DNA of 7,390 nucleotides from an uncultured Capnocytophaga sp. (GTDB lineage Bacteria > Bacteroidota > Bacteroidia > Flavobacteriales > Flavobacteriaceae), in the NCBI GenBank assembly GCA_915070235.1, contig CAJZFM010000099.1, positions 1-7,390 on the forward strand, in the 5' to 3' direction. Positions within the stretch are counted from its first letter, which is position 1; the number at the start of each line of letters is the position of its first letter. Both the position numbers and the translations under genes were made by a program. The notes beneath the pieces were generated by a model. The model made no database searches. It saw only the letters and a program-made list of their open reading frames with translations, and was not told the DNA's origin. Positions 1 through 6,112 of the stretch are shown here, piece after piece.

Positions 1-1
1 A

Positions 2-964
2 GGGTTTATCGTTGGGTTCTTATGTATCTTCAAGGCGCTATTACACGAAGTACATGCCAGTGCTTTTGGTCATGCTTTCCTCTATAGTATGAACTATGCC
101 TTTGGTTTTATCCTGATCTACCTGACAGGCTCTGCACTGGCCACCAAGCAGCCTTCTATGACCGCCACCACGGTAGCTCGTGTAGTAGAAGAGGGTATGA
201 AAAAACAATGTAAGGAAGAGGAAAAGCACAGCGAGTTTGCCATGTTCTTCGCCCGCTTGTGGCGTTCGCAATTCATTGCCTTTGTAGGGAATGTCATTAT
301 GGCCTTTGCCGTTGCCTTGCTCTTGGTATGGGGGGCGGAACGACTTTGGGGAATGAATATAGTGGCACATAGCTGGGACAAACTCCTAACAGACGCTTCT
401 CCTATACACTCCAAACTCATCTTACATGCCGCTATTGCTGGAGTATTCCTCTTTATCTCAGGTATTATTGCAGGAAATGTCTCCAATAAGCAAAAGCACA
501 ACCAATTTGCTTACCGTATAGAGGAACATCCTATCCTAAAACGAGCCTTAGGGGTCAAGAGAACCAAAAAATTAGCTGCTTGGCTTGACCACAAGCGCCC
601 AGGGATTCTATCTAACTTTTGGTTTGGGGTATTCATGGGAAGTACCGCCTCCATAGGAATTTTCTTTGACCTTGATTTGGACATACGTCACATCACTTTT
701 GTCAGTGGAAACATAGCCATGGGACTCTATGGGGCTGCTTTCCACTTGGTTTGGAGCATGTGGATATGGATTATTGTTGGGTTAGTTACCGTAGGGTTTA
801 TCAACTTTACCGTGAGCTTTGGTCTCTCTCTTTGGGTGGCTTTCCGCTCCAGAAATATCCCTAATTCGGAGATCTTCGCCCTTATCAAGGCTGTATGGAG
901 ACACTTCAAAAAAGCACCTATGAGTTTTGTTCTCCCTCAGAAGAAGCCAGTGGTTAATGGTTAG
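2..964 (+). CDS. Site-specific recombinase (Gcr-like) family membrane protein, C-terminal part
   Basis: The reading frame is open from base 2 to the stop at 962-964, so the gene starts left of the window; the ATG at 89 is an internal methionine, since 29 hydrophobic, in-frame codons precede it. Numbering from that methionine, hydrophobic segments lie near residues 1-18, 62-84, 109-130, 178-194, 205-232 and 234-252, with a basic cytoplasmic-looking stretch near 131-172. The stretch FFDLDLDIRHITFVSGNIA (192-210) resembles the conserved core of the family annotated as site-specific recombinase after gonococcal Gcr. The name is inherited: I see no serine- or tyrosine-recombinase catalytic motif, and the protein looks like an integral membrane protein of unknown role. 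The last codons (PVVNG-stop) lie inside a 7-base repeat array. lpxK follows 58 bases downstream on the same strand and may be co-transcribed. Family assignment is from memory of the motif; function is unknown. Confidence 0.75.
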   Translation, partial: GFIVGFLCIFKALLHEVHASAFGHAFLYSMNYAFGFILIYLTGSALATKQPSMTATTVARVVEEGMKKQCKEEEKHSEFAMFFARLWRSQFIAFVGNVIMAFAVALLLVWGAERLWGMNIVAHSWDKLLTDASPIHSKLILHAAIAGVFLFISGIIAGNVSNKQKHNQFAYRIEEHPILKRALGVKRTKKLAAWLDHKRPGILSNFWFGVFMGSTASIGIFFDLDLDIRHITFVSGNIAMGLYGAAFHLVWSMWIWIIVGLVTVGFINFTVSFGLSLWVAFRSRNIPNSEIFALIKAVWRHFKKAPMSFVLPQKKPVVNG

Positions 965-991
965 TGGTTAGTGGTTAGTGATTAGTGGTTA
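950..991 (+). repeat. Six tandem copies of a 7-base unit GTGGTTA
   Basis: Units run 950-956, 957-963, 964-970, 971-977, 978-984 and 985-991. Four are exact GTGGTTA; the second is ATGGTTA and the fifth GTGATTA. The array begins inside the upstream reading frame and supplies its stop codon (962-964). Since 7 is not a multiple of 3, a gain or loss of copies upstream of that stop would change the C-terminus. Confidence 0.9.
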
Positions 992-994
992 GTA

Positions 995-1020
995 ACTCAA
1001 AACTTAAAACTCAAAACTCC
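995..1020 (+). repeat. Second 7-base tandem array, unit ACTCAAA
   Basis: Units are ACTCAAA (995-1001), ACTTAAA (1002-1008), ACTCAAA (1009-1015) and a partial ACTCC (1016-1020). It starts three bases after the GTGGTTA array and ends two bases before the lpxK start codon. With the first array it fills nearly the whole spacer between the two genes. Confidence 0.85.
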
Positions 1021-1022
1021 CC

Positions 1023-2018
1023 ATGCGTTTCCTTCTTTTCCCTTTTGCTATTCTTTACGGATTAGCGGTGCGTTTGCGACATTTTTTATATGATAGAGGG
1101 TGGCTTCAGTCAAAGCAGTATCCCTTCCCTACCCTATGTGTGGGCAATTTGGCAGTAGGGGGTACAGGCAAGACCCCTATGGTGGAGTACTTAGTACGCC
1201 TATTGGGAGAGGAACAGGTGGCTATCCTTAGCCGTGGCTATAGACGAAAAACCAAGGGCTTTGTCCTTGCTGATACTTCAGCTACAGCACTTACTCTGGG
1301 GGACGAACCCTTTCAGTATCACCGCAAATTCTCCAAGGCAACCGTAGCCGTATGCGAAAACCGACAAGAGGGAATTGAGCAACTGCTCAAGCGCCCTAAC
1401 TTTCAGGTGATTCTCTTAGACGATGCTTTCCAACACCGCAAGGTACAAGCGGGGCTAAACCTGCTACTTACCTCTTATAGTCAGCTCTATACCAACGATT
1501 TCCTGCTGCCTGTCGGCTCACTTAGGGATATTCGCTCACGTGCATGCAAGGCACAGATTATCTTGGTTACCAAGTGTCCTAACCTATCTGAAGAGGCACA
1601 ACAAAAAATCATACAACAGCTACAACCTCTTGCTTATCAGCAGGTTTTCTTTACCCGTATTGCCTATGCAGAGGAGGTTTGTCGAGAAGGAGAAAGCCAA
1701 CCTTTGGAGGATTTCCTTTCTACGCCCTTTACCCTTGTAACAGGTATAGCTAACCCTACCCCTTTGGTATCCTTTCTGCAAGGCAAAGGAGCTCACTTTA
1801 CCCATCTGTCTTATAGCGATCATCATCATTTTTCAGAAAAAGAAATCGCCTCCTTAAGCCAACATGAGCGACTACTAACCACCGAAAAAGACTATGTACG
1901 CTTTGGCAATGCACTTTCCCAACTCTATTACCTACCTATAAAAACCGAGTTTCTAAACGAGAAAGACAAAGAAGCCTTTGACAAGAAAATTTTGAGTTTT
2001 GTATTCAGTAAGTTTTGA
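1023..2018 (+). CDS. lpxK: Tetraacyldisaccharide 4'-kinase LpxK
   Basis: LpxK transfers phosphate from ATP to the 4' position of the tetraacyl-disaccharide 1-phosphate, giving lipid IVA, at the cytoplasmic face of the inner membrane (Raetz pathway of lipid A synthesis). The 331 residues match the usual family length of about 310-350. Visible motifs are a hydrophobic N-terminal membrane-associating helix (1-23), a P-loop GNLAVGGTGKTP (41-52), SRGYRRKTKG (70-79), GDEP (93-96), a Walker-B-like LLDDAFQHR (131-139) and, further on, SDHHHFS, which holds the conserved histidine near the active site. The ATG at 1023 is chosen because the typical N-terminal helix starts there. The gene follows the Gcr-like gene at 58 bases of repeat DNA, with no clear promoter of its own, and ends at a strong terminator. 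No missing key residue is seen. Identification is firm. Confidence 0.97.
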   Translation: MRFLLFPFAILYGLAVRLRHFLYDRGWLQSKQYPFPTLCVGNLAVGGTGKTPMVEYLVRLLGEEQVAILSRGYRRKTKGFVLADTSATALTLGDEPFQYHRKFSKATVAVCENRQEGIEQLLKRPNFQVILLDDAFQHRKVQAGLNLLLTSYSQLYTNDFLLPVGSLRDIRSRACKAQIILVTKCPNLSEEAQQKIIQQLQPLAYQQVFFTRIAYAEEVCREGESQPLEDFLSTPFTLVTGIANPTPLVSFLQGKGAHFTHLSYSDHHHFSEKEIASLSQHERLLTTEKDYVRFGNALSQLYYLPIKTEFLNEKDKEAFDKKILSFVFSKF

Positions 2019-2022
2019 AAAC

Positions 2023-2059
2023 AAAAGAGGCTGTCCTCCAAGTGGGGACAGCCTCTTTT
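2023..2059. terminator. Bidirectional intrinsic terminator between convergent genes
   Basis: A perfect 14-base inverted repeat, AAAAGAGGCTGTCC (2023-2036) and GGACAGCCTCTTTT (2046-2059), encloses a 9-base loop. The T-run at the foot on the plus strand ends lpxK, 4 bases after its stop codon. The A-run at the other foot gives a T-run on the minus strand, 14 bases after the stop of the HMA gene. It therefore serves both strands. Confidence 0.93.
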
Positions 2060-2073
2060 CTTATGCAATCGGC

Positions 2074-2442
2074 TTAGTGGTGACTCTTCACTACCTCTTC
2101 ATCGCGGTACTTGCAGCAGTCGCTTACCTTGTTGTAGTCTTCTTCGGTGGCTTCTACCTTATTAGAGCCATCGGGAAGGCTATTGGAGTGGCCGACCTTA
2201 GCAATAGCCTCCTGTACTTGGTGGGTAGAGGTCTTGCGCTCGTCTAAGACAAGCGATAGCTGGTGTGTATCCACATTCCACTGGGCGTACTTGACACCCT
2301 TTACTCCCAAGGCTGCTTTTTCTATACGAGCCTTACAGGAATTACAGATACCTTCTACATTGAGTTGTGCTTTTGCATTTTTACTCTGCGCTACTACAGG
2401 CAAAGTAAGGGCTAAGAGAGCCAAAAGTATGAATCTTTTCAT
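2074..2442 (-). CDS. Secreted heavy-metal-associated (HMA) domain protein
   Basis: A 122-residue protein with a clear signal peptide (basic MKR, hydrophobic core to about residue 17, likely cleavage around A18-Q19) and no lipobox. Residues 25-90 form an HMA/CopZ-like ferredoxin fold with the metal site GICNSCKARIE (CxxC, C33 and C36) and the later GVKGV and VGH landmarks of the fold. Such domains bind Cu(I) or other soft metals through the two cysteines and usually pass them to a partner. After the domain there is a short acidic tail with a Cys-Cys pair (C109, C110) and a terminal His-His, a possible second site. The gene begins 35 bases after the TonB-receptor stop on the same strand, so it is very likely the last gene of that operon, and ends just before the shared terminator. 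Because it is exported, a periplasmic metallochaperone for the receptor is more likely than a cytoplasmic CopZ role. The metal is not proven. Confidence 0.88.
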   Translation of the reverse strand: MKRFILLALLALTLPVVAQSKNAKAQLNVEGICNSCKARIEKAALGVKGVKYAQWNVDTHQLSLVLDERKTSTHQVQEAIAKVGHSNSLPDGSNKVEATEEDYNKVSDCCKYRDEEVVKSHH

Positions 2443-2477
2443 GATAAATATATTAAGTTGTATATTAAAGAGTTATT

Positions 2478-4721
2478 TTATTTCAGTTTAAATCGTAATC
2501 CCGCGTATATCATACGTCCTTGCACAGGAGCATAGGCCATAGAAGCATCAAAATAAGTGCCAAAAGGTGCATCAGCGGCTATGATAGCGTGTTTTTGATA
2601 GTAATTAAATAGGTTTTCTGCTCCTACATAGGCCTCTATCATAGGGGAAAAGACACGAGTGAGCTGTGCTTGGGTAGTGGTATAACTAAGCGCGGTATCT
2701 CCCATTTGATAAGCCAATGGATTGGCAGAGGTATCGGGTAGGCGTTGGCTACCTATGGCGTTGAAAGTAGTATCAAACTTCCATTGGCGACCCTCACGAG
2801 GGGCTGTCTCATAGGAGAGATTGACCATCCAGCGCTCTTTGGGTTGGAGGGGCTGAGTACGTCGGCCAGTGGTGTAGTCTGTTTGTACATCAAACCACTT
2901 ATAAGCTACCTTTAGGTGGGTACGCTTGAGAATCTCATAGTTGGCTTCTATCTGGAAATTGGTAGAAAAGCTCTTACCCGCAAGGTTATAGAAAGCCACC
3001 TCTCTTGGGTTGTCCCAATCCACCACTACCTGATTGGTAAAATTGGTATAATATAGGTCACCCACCAGCTCTAAGTCCCTACCTCCCAAGGGTAAGTATT
3101 GGGTAAAGGAAAGCCCATAGTTCCAAGCAATCTCAGGGGAAAGTCCATAAGTCTTATTAGTCTCAGTGCCCATAAGGCGTATGGCTCTGGCGGTAGAAAA
3201 GAGTTTTTGGTTTTCTGAAAAGATACTCGCCAAGCGCTCTCCACGACCTACTGCAAGGCGCAGAGTTCCCTTCTTCCAAGGCATATAACGCAAGTGGAAA
3301 CGAGGGGTGATGAAGGCGCCCATACGATTGTGGTAGTCAGCCCTTGCTCCTGCGGTAAGCCCGAAACTGTCTCCTGCCGAAAGGCTATACTCGAAGAAAG
3401 CCCCTGCGGAGAAGTCTGTACGGTTATAATCCCCAGAAAGAGAAGCGGTACCTAAGCGTTCTTCTATCACATCGGTAATACTATTAACTCCAGTGGTAAA
3501 GGTATGGTTGGTATTGGAGATGATAGACTTAAAGAGCGCATTTACATAGATGGTCTTCTGGGAGATATCATATTGGTTAAGCCCGAAATGACTATCTTGG
3601 TCATACTGCTTATAGTCGGCCTGAAAGCCCAAACTCTGGTAAGGCATATCCTCCCATATATAACCGAGCTTAGCAGAGGCGTTGAGTTGATGGATCTTAT
3701 TGGTACTCTGCCAAAGGGAGGGGGTAGCTATGGTGCTGAGTTGTCCAGCCTTGCGGTCATCATATAGGTAATGTAGGGAGAGGTTAGACATCCAGCCTGT
3801 ATTGGGATTGGCATACTGCCAACGGTTCATCAGGTTGATTTGGCTACCTGTGGGTATGTCCATAAAGCCATCGCCATTGTTATCCATCTGCATATTGCGG
3901 GCATTCCCATGTATGTAAAGACCTGTATGCCAATGCTCGCTCACCTTGGTATTGAGGTGATTGTTAAGCTCAAAACGACCATCATCACTACCATATACAT
4001 TTAGGTAGATAGGTGTATCAAGTATTGGTTTGACCAATTCTGTGTTTATCTGTCCTGCGATGCTTTCGTAACCATTGATGACACTCCCTGCTCCCTTGAT
4101 GATCTGAATGTTATCCACCCAAGAACCAGGGATAAAGGTCATACCATACACCTGTGAGGCACCGCGTATGCTGGGTACATTCTCCTGAGTGAGAGACAGA
4201 TAAGGACTGGCCAAGCCCAGCATTTTTATTTGCTTAGTACCTGTAACAGCATCAGCTACAGCTACTTCTGTATTGGAGCTGGTCTCAAAGCTATCGGAGA
4301 GGTTGCAGCAAGCCGCCTTGAGTAGCTCTCCTGAGTTGATATTGACCATACCTACAGTGCTCAGTTGTAGGCGTTCGGTAGGTTTGCGTTTGGTGGCAGT
4401 TACCTCCACAGCATCCAATTGGTTAGTATCCTCAAGCAAAGTAGTAGTAACAAACTTCACTGGATCGGTAATGGTCAGTACCTTGGTTTTAAAACCTACA
4501 TAGCTAATAACCAATTTCTTGAGCTCGGGCTTGTATAATAGTTTGAAGTGTCCATTCTCATCGGTAGTAGTACCAATGGTAGTGTCTTCCCAATAGATAC
4601 TCACTCCTGCTTCGGTGAAGGTATCAGTAGCATCTTTTAGAGAGATTTTCCCTTGTAACATAGTCTGTGCTAATAGGGAGAAAGGTAGCATGAATAATGC
4701 TAAGCATATATATTTTTTCAT
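2478..4721 (-). CDS. TonB-dependent outer-membrane receptor, probably for a metal or metal complex
   Basis: I place the start at 4721, giving 747 residues that open with a normal signal peptide (MKKYICLALF to the LLAQ end near residue 19); an upstream in-frame ATG at 4769 would add 16 residues before it and lacks signal-peptide sense. Domains: carboxypeptidase-regulatory-like beta domain (about 22-95), TonB plug (about 115-230), then a 22-strand-type barrel to the C-terminus. The plug holds a Cys-Cys pair (C138, C139) in LLKAACCNLSDSFETSS, followed by DAVTGTKQIKMLGL, a signature I know from Bacteroidota receptors found beside HMA-domain genes. A calcium-loop-like DNNGDGFMD (280-288, pattern DxNxDGxxD) sits early in the barrel. 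Import would be driven by TonB-ExbBD from the inner membrane. There is no SusD partner, which argues against a glycan substrate. Neighbours (Cys/His-rich secreted protein before, HMA protein after) point to metal, most likely copper; the substrate is an inference. Confidence 0.9.
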   Translation of the reverse strand: MKKYICLALFMLPFSLLAQTMLQGKISLKDATDTFTEAGVSIYWEDTTIGTTTDENGHFKLLYKPELKKLVISYVGFKTKVLTITDPVKFVTTTLLEDTNQLDAVEVTATKRKPTERLQLSTVGMVNINSGELLKAACCNLSDSFETSSNTEVAVADAVTGTKQIKMLGLASPYLSLTQENVPSIRGASQVYGMTFIPGSWVDNIQIIKGAGSVINGYESIAGQINTELVKPILDTPIYLNVYGSDDGRFELNNHLNTKVSEHWHTGLYIHGNARNMQMDNNGDGFMDIPTGSQINLMNRWQYANPNTGWMSNLSLHYLYDDRKAGQLSTIATPSLWQSTNKIHQLNASAKLGYIWEDMPYQSLGFQADYKQYDQDSHFGLNQYDISQKTIYVNALFKSIISNTNHTFTTGVNSITDVIEERLGTASLSGDYNRTDFSAGAFFEYSLSAGDSFGLTAGARADYHNRMGAFITPRFHLRYMPWKKGTLRLAVGRGERLASIFSENQKLFSTARAIRLMGTETNKTYGLSPEIAWNYGLSFTQYLPLGGRDLELVGDLYYTNFTNQVVVDWDNPREVAFYNLAGKSFSTNFQIEANYEILKRTHLKVAYKWFDVQTDYTTGRRTQPLQPKERWMVNLSYETAPREGRQWKFDTTFNAIGSQRLPDTSANPLAYQMGDTALSYTTTQAQLTRVFSPMIEAYVGAENLFNYYQKHAIIAADAPFGTYFDASMAYAPVQGRMIYAGLRFKLK

Positions 4722-4758
4722 TGTTAGTTTTCTTTTGATTTTTAATACTATTACAAAA

Positions 4759-4774
4759 ACGCAATTCATTGCGT
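4759..4774. promoter_or_regulatory. Palindrome ahead of the TonB receptor gene, candidate operator
   Basis: ACGCAAT-TC-ATTGCGT has perfect 7-base arms around a 2-base centre, 38 bases upstream of the receptor start codon. The shape suits a dimeric regulator on double-stranded DNA; a 2-base loop is too tight for an RNA hairpin as written. No regulator can be named from the sequence. Confidence 0.4.
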
Positions 4775-4852
4775 ATTAGGTAGATACATAGGTTATTGCA
4801 CCTTTGATAGATACAATATATCATGCCTATCATAAGGACAGCAAACCACAAT

Positions 4853-4878
4853 ATCTAAAAGAAGTAAAATCTTTAGAT
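4853..4878 (-). other. Weak stem-loop after the Cys/His-rich gene
   Basis: ATCTAAA (4853-4859) pairs with TTTAGAT (4872-4878) around a 12-base loop, just 3 bases beyond the stop of the minus-strand gene at 4882. It is A/T-only apart from one pair per arm and has no T-run on the minus strand, so it is at best a weak pause or an mRNA-end element between the first gene and the receptor gene. The rest of the 160-base gap holds no further gene that I can see. Confidence 0.3.
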
Positions 4879-4881
4879 AAG

Positions 4882-5304
4882 CTAACAAAGAAATTGCTGA
4901 AAGAGGATAGGGATATTCCTCACCAGCAGTAGCGTAGTAGTGTTATAAGAGGACGTAAGCGCTCTTTCTGTAGGAAAATCTACAAGCGCCACAGCCCAAG
5001 GTGAAACAATAGTAGGAAGTACTTGTTTTTTAACAAGCTGATAAGTAGAGACTGTTTCTGTTTTTTCTAATCTTGCATAGGACGCCATAGGCACCGCTTG
5101 GCAGCAAGCATGCTTAGGGGTAGCCCCATTTTTCTTTTTACAGCAGTCAGGCATATCCTCCTTATGGCAAGACTTGGTGGCTTTACCATGGGTCATATGA
5201 GACTGTTTTTGGCAAGCATGAGATGCCGCCTCACTTGTTAGCGGTAAGGCCAACAAGCAAAGTGCCATCACAAAAGCTACTATTTTTGCCATCACAGTTT
5301 TCAT
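4882..5304 (-). CDS. Secreted Cys/His-rich protein, first gene of the receptor operon
   Basis: A 140-residue protein with a signal peptide (hydrophobic core about 8-22, likely cleavage after SEA-A, near 26-27). The mature N-terminal half is packed with metal ligands: H29, C31, H36, H39, C46, H47, the pair C54-C55, H65 and the pair C67-C68. The second half is free of them until the very last residue, C140, which ends a hydrophobic tail RNIPILFQQFLC. I do not recognise a named family with certainty; small proteins of this build are common just upstream of TonB receptors and HMA genes in Bacteroidota and recall the copper-linked DUF2946 type of Proteobacteria. A soft-metal (copper) binding or sensing role in the periplasm is an inference. 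The ATG at 5304 is supported by a good promoter whose start site would lie about 25 bases upstream; a second ATG four codons in is possible. Confidence 0.82.
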   Translation of the reverse strand: MKTVMAKIVAFVMALCLLALPLTSEAASHACQKQSHMTHGKATKSCHKEDMPDCCKKKNGATPKHACCQAVPMASYARLEKTETVSTYQLVKKQVLPTIVSPWAVALVDFPTERALTSSYNTTTLLLVRNIPILFQQFLC

Positions 5305-5335
5305 ACTACTGTAAAATATGGAAGTAATTTGGGGG

Positions 5336-5367
5336 CAAAGGTATGGCTTTTTTTTTAAAAAAACAAA
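5336..5367 (-). promoter_or_regulatory. Promoter of the minus-strand metal operon
   Basis: Read on the minus strand, TTTG (5367-5364) is followed by a 20-base spacer and TACCTTTG (5343-5336). This fits the Bacteroidota sigma-ABfr consensus exactly. The start codon at 5304 lies 32 bases beyond the box. The spacer is almost entirely homopolymer: on the plus strand T9 (5348-5356) then A7 (5357-5363). Confidence 0.8.
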
Positions 5368-5380
5368 TATTTTTTGGAAA

Positions 5381-5393
5381 TAGTGATTAGTGG
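5381..5393 (+). repeat. Single copy of a 13-base sequence shared with the heptamer array
   Basis: TAGTGATTAGTGG occurs here and again at 976-988 inside the GTGGTTA array. Here it stands alone, between the two divergent promoters, in an otherwise unexplained 105-base stretch (5368-5472). It could be a relic of a repeat that spreads in intergenic DNA, or chance. Confidence 0.5.
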
Positions 5394-5472
5394 AACAGCA
5401 GCTATATGTAAGTGGCTGATAACCAAATATTAAAAACCAAAAAGCTGATCGGTAAAAAAAATTAAATCAAGA

Positions 5473-5503
5473 CTTGTTTATTTGGAAAAAAGTCGTATCT
5501 TTG
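5473..5503 (+). promoter_or_regulatory. Promoter of the plus-strand Cys-rich gene and probably mbnP
   Basis: CTTG (5473-5476), a 19-base spacer and TATCTTTG (5496-5503) match the Bacteroidota TTTG / TAnnTTTG promoter with one mismatch in the upstream box. Transcription would start near 5510, about 25 bases before the GTG start at 5536. It fires away from the minus-strand promoter 105 bases to its left, so both could share a regulator. Confidence 0.75.
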
Positions 5504-5535
5504 CCCTATCTTAATAATAGTCTAAATAATCCGTT

Positions 5536-5898
5536 GTGAAGCGTGTTGTAAGTTTATTCCTATCCTTACTCATACTGCTGATAGCCTTTCAGCAGACGCT
5601 TCTTATTGTGCATTACCATATCAATCGTGACTTTATCGAGAAAGCCTATTGTGTGAATAAAGACAAGAAAGAAATGGATTGCCACGGAAAATGTCATTTG
5701 AAAAAAAGCATAGAGGATACCTCTAAGACTTCTGATAAGCTCCTCAACCTCAAGGATATTGACATAGTATTGGTACAGCCTTTCTCTTTTGAGGCTTCTA
5801 TAGTACCTGTAGCAGAGGAGCTGCCTGATTTCTTTTTCAAGGAACAATTGCTTCTTCATAAAGTGATAAAAAAACAAATGCGACCTCCTATCGCATAA
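5536..5898 (+). CDS. Small membrane-anchored Cys-rich protein
   Basis: A 120-residue protein with one N-terminal hydrophobic segment (about 4-25) and no clear cleavage site, followed by a probably periplasmic domain. The conserved-looking core is HYHINRDFIEKAYCVNKDKK and MDCHGKCHLKK, giving C39, C49, H50, C53 and H54 plus H26 and H28, a likely soft-metal site. The tail ends in RPPIA; short Bacteroidota proteins with this Cys core and a PP end are familiar next to metal genes, but I cannot name a characterised member. The start is GTG: an in-frame TAA at 5527-5529 lies only two codons before it, and MKRVV opens the hydrophobic segment, so no other start gives the full protein. It is the first gene after the plus-strand promoter and precedes mbnP by 361 bases. 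A role in copper handling is inferred from ligands and neighbours only. Confidence 0.85.
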   Translation: MKRVVSLFLSLLILLIAFQQTLLIVHYHINRDFIEKAYCVNKDKKEMDCHGKCHLKKSIEDTSKTSDKLLNLKDIDIVLVQPFSFEASIVPVAEELPDFFFKEQLLLHKVIKKQMRPPIA

Positions 5899-5918
5899 CT
5901 TCTTCATTTTCTATAAGC

Positions 5919-6078
5919 CTCTTATATCCACATAAGAGCATTATCCTAATGTTGTTTCCCAATAGGATGGCCCTTGCTGTACTTTGAGATAAGGGTACAT
6001 TTCCACAGAACAAACCTTTTCCACATCTTTGTTCGTAGCCTTGTCATGCGCTGAGGCCAACTACCAACATTAGTATAA
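5919..6078 (+). ncRNA. Candidate structured RNA in the mbnP leader
   Basis: The first part of the 361-base gap between the Cys-rich gene and mbnP can fold into several helices. A hairpin CTCTTAT/ATAAGAG (5919-5925 with 5932-5938) is followed by a long closing stem (5941-5954 with 6065-6078: CTAATGTTG with CAACATTAG plus four outer pairs across one mismatch). Inside it lie CCCTT/AAGGG (5971-5975 with 5991-5995), GAACAAA/TTTGTTC (6008-6014 with 6028-6034, perfect) and GTA+GCCT/AGGC+TAC (6035-6041 with 6054-6057 and 6062-6064). The last two helices and the closing stem abut end to end without gaps, as in a multi-way junction. I do not recognise a known riboswitch class. The alternative is a small inverted-repeat element with the closing stem as terminal repeats; no clear target duplication flanks it. 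No convincing protein gene lies here. Confidence 0.4.
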
Positions 6079-6112
6079 AAATAATCACAATTTATTTAAG
6101 AAGATATCTCTC

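Noticed and set aside
118..501. Minus-strand open frames within the Gcr-like gene
   Set aside because: They overlap a well-supported membrane-protein frame that continues from the left edge and show no family features.
2147..2491. Plus-strand open frames across the HMA gene and its flanks
   Set aside because: They are shadows of the minus-strand HMA gene, which has a signal peptide and a CxxC motif; the plus-strand translations show no recognisable features.
4722..4769. Extension of the TonB receptor to the ATG at 4769
   Set aside because: It would put 16 residues before a good signal peptide and run into the palindrome; the ATG at 4721 fits better.
4799..4806. Plus-strand CACCTTTG resembling a promoter box
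   Set aside because: There is no TTTG at the right distance upstream and no plus-strand gene downstream.
4813..4845. Possible minus-strand promoter for the receptor gene (TTTG at 4845-4842 followed by TATATTGT)
   Set aside because: The second box disagrees with TAnnTTTG at two of its key bases, so the case is too weak to list.
6000..6031. TTTC, 20 bases, CATCTTTG as an mbnP promoter
   Set aside because: Both boxes carry a mismatch, the site lies inside the predicted helices and the strong terminator follows it.
5941..6060. Minus-strand open frame of 39 codons from a TTG, with a stretch VCSVEMYPYLKVQQGPSYW faintly like a degenerate metal-binding zinc-ribbon motif
   Set aside because: It has no ATG and an in-frame TAG lies directly before it; an ATG-led frame just upstream (MLVV...) ends after eight codons. 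It overlaps the helices described above, and a stop-free stretch of this size is expected by chance. A frameshifted relic cannot be excluded.
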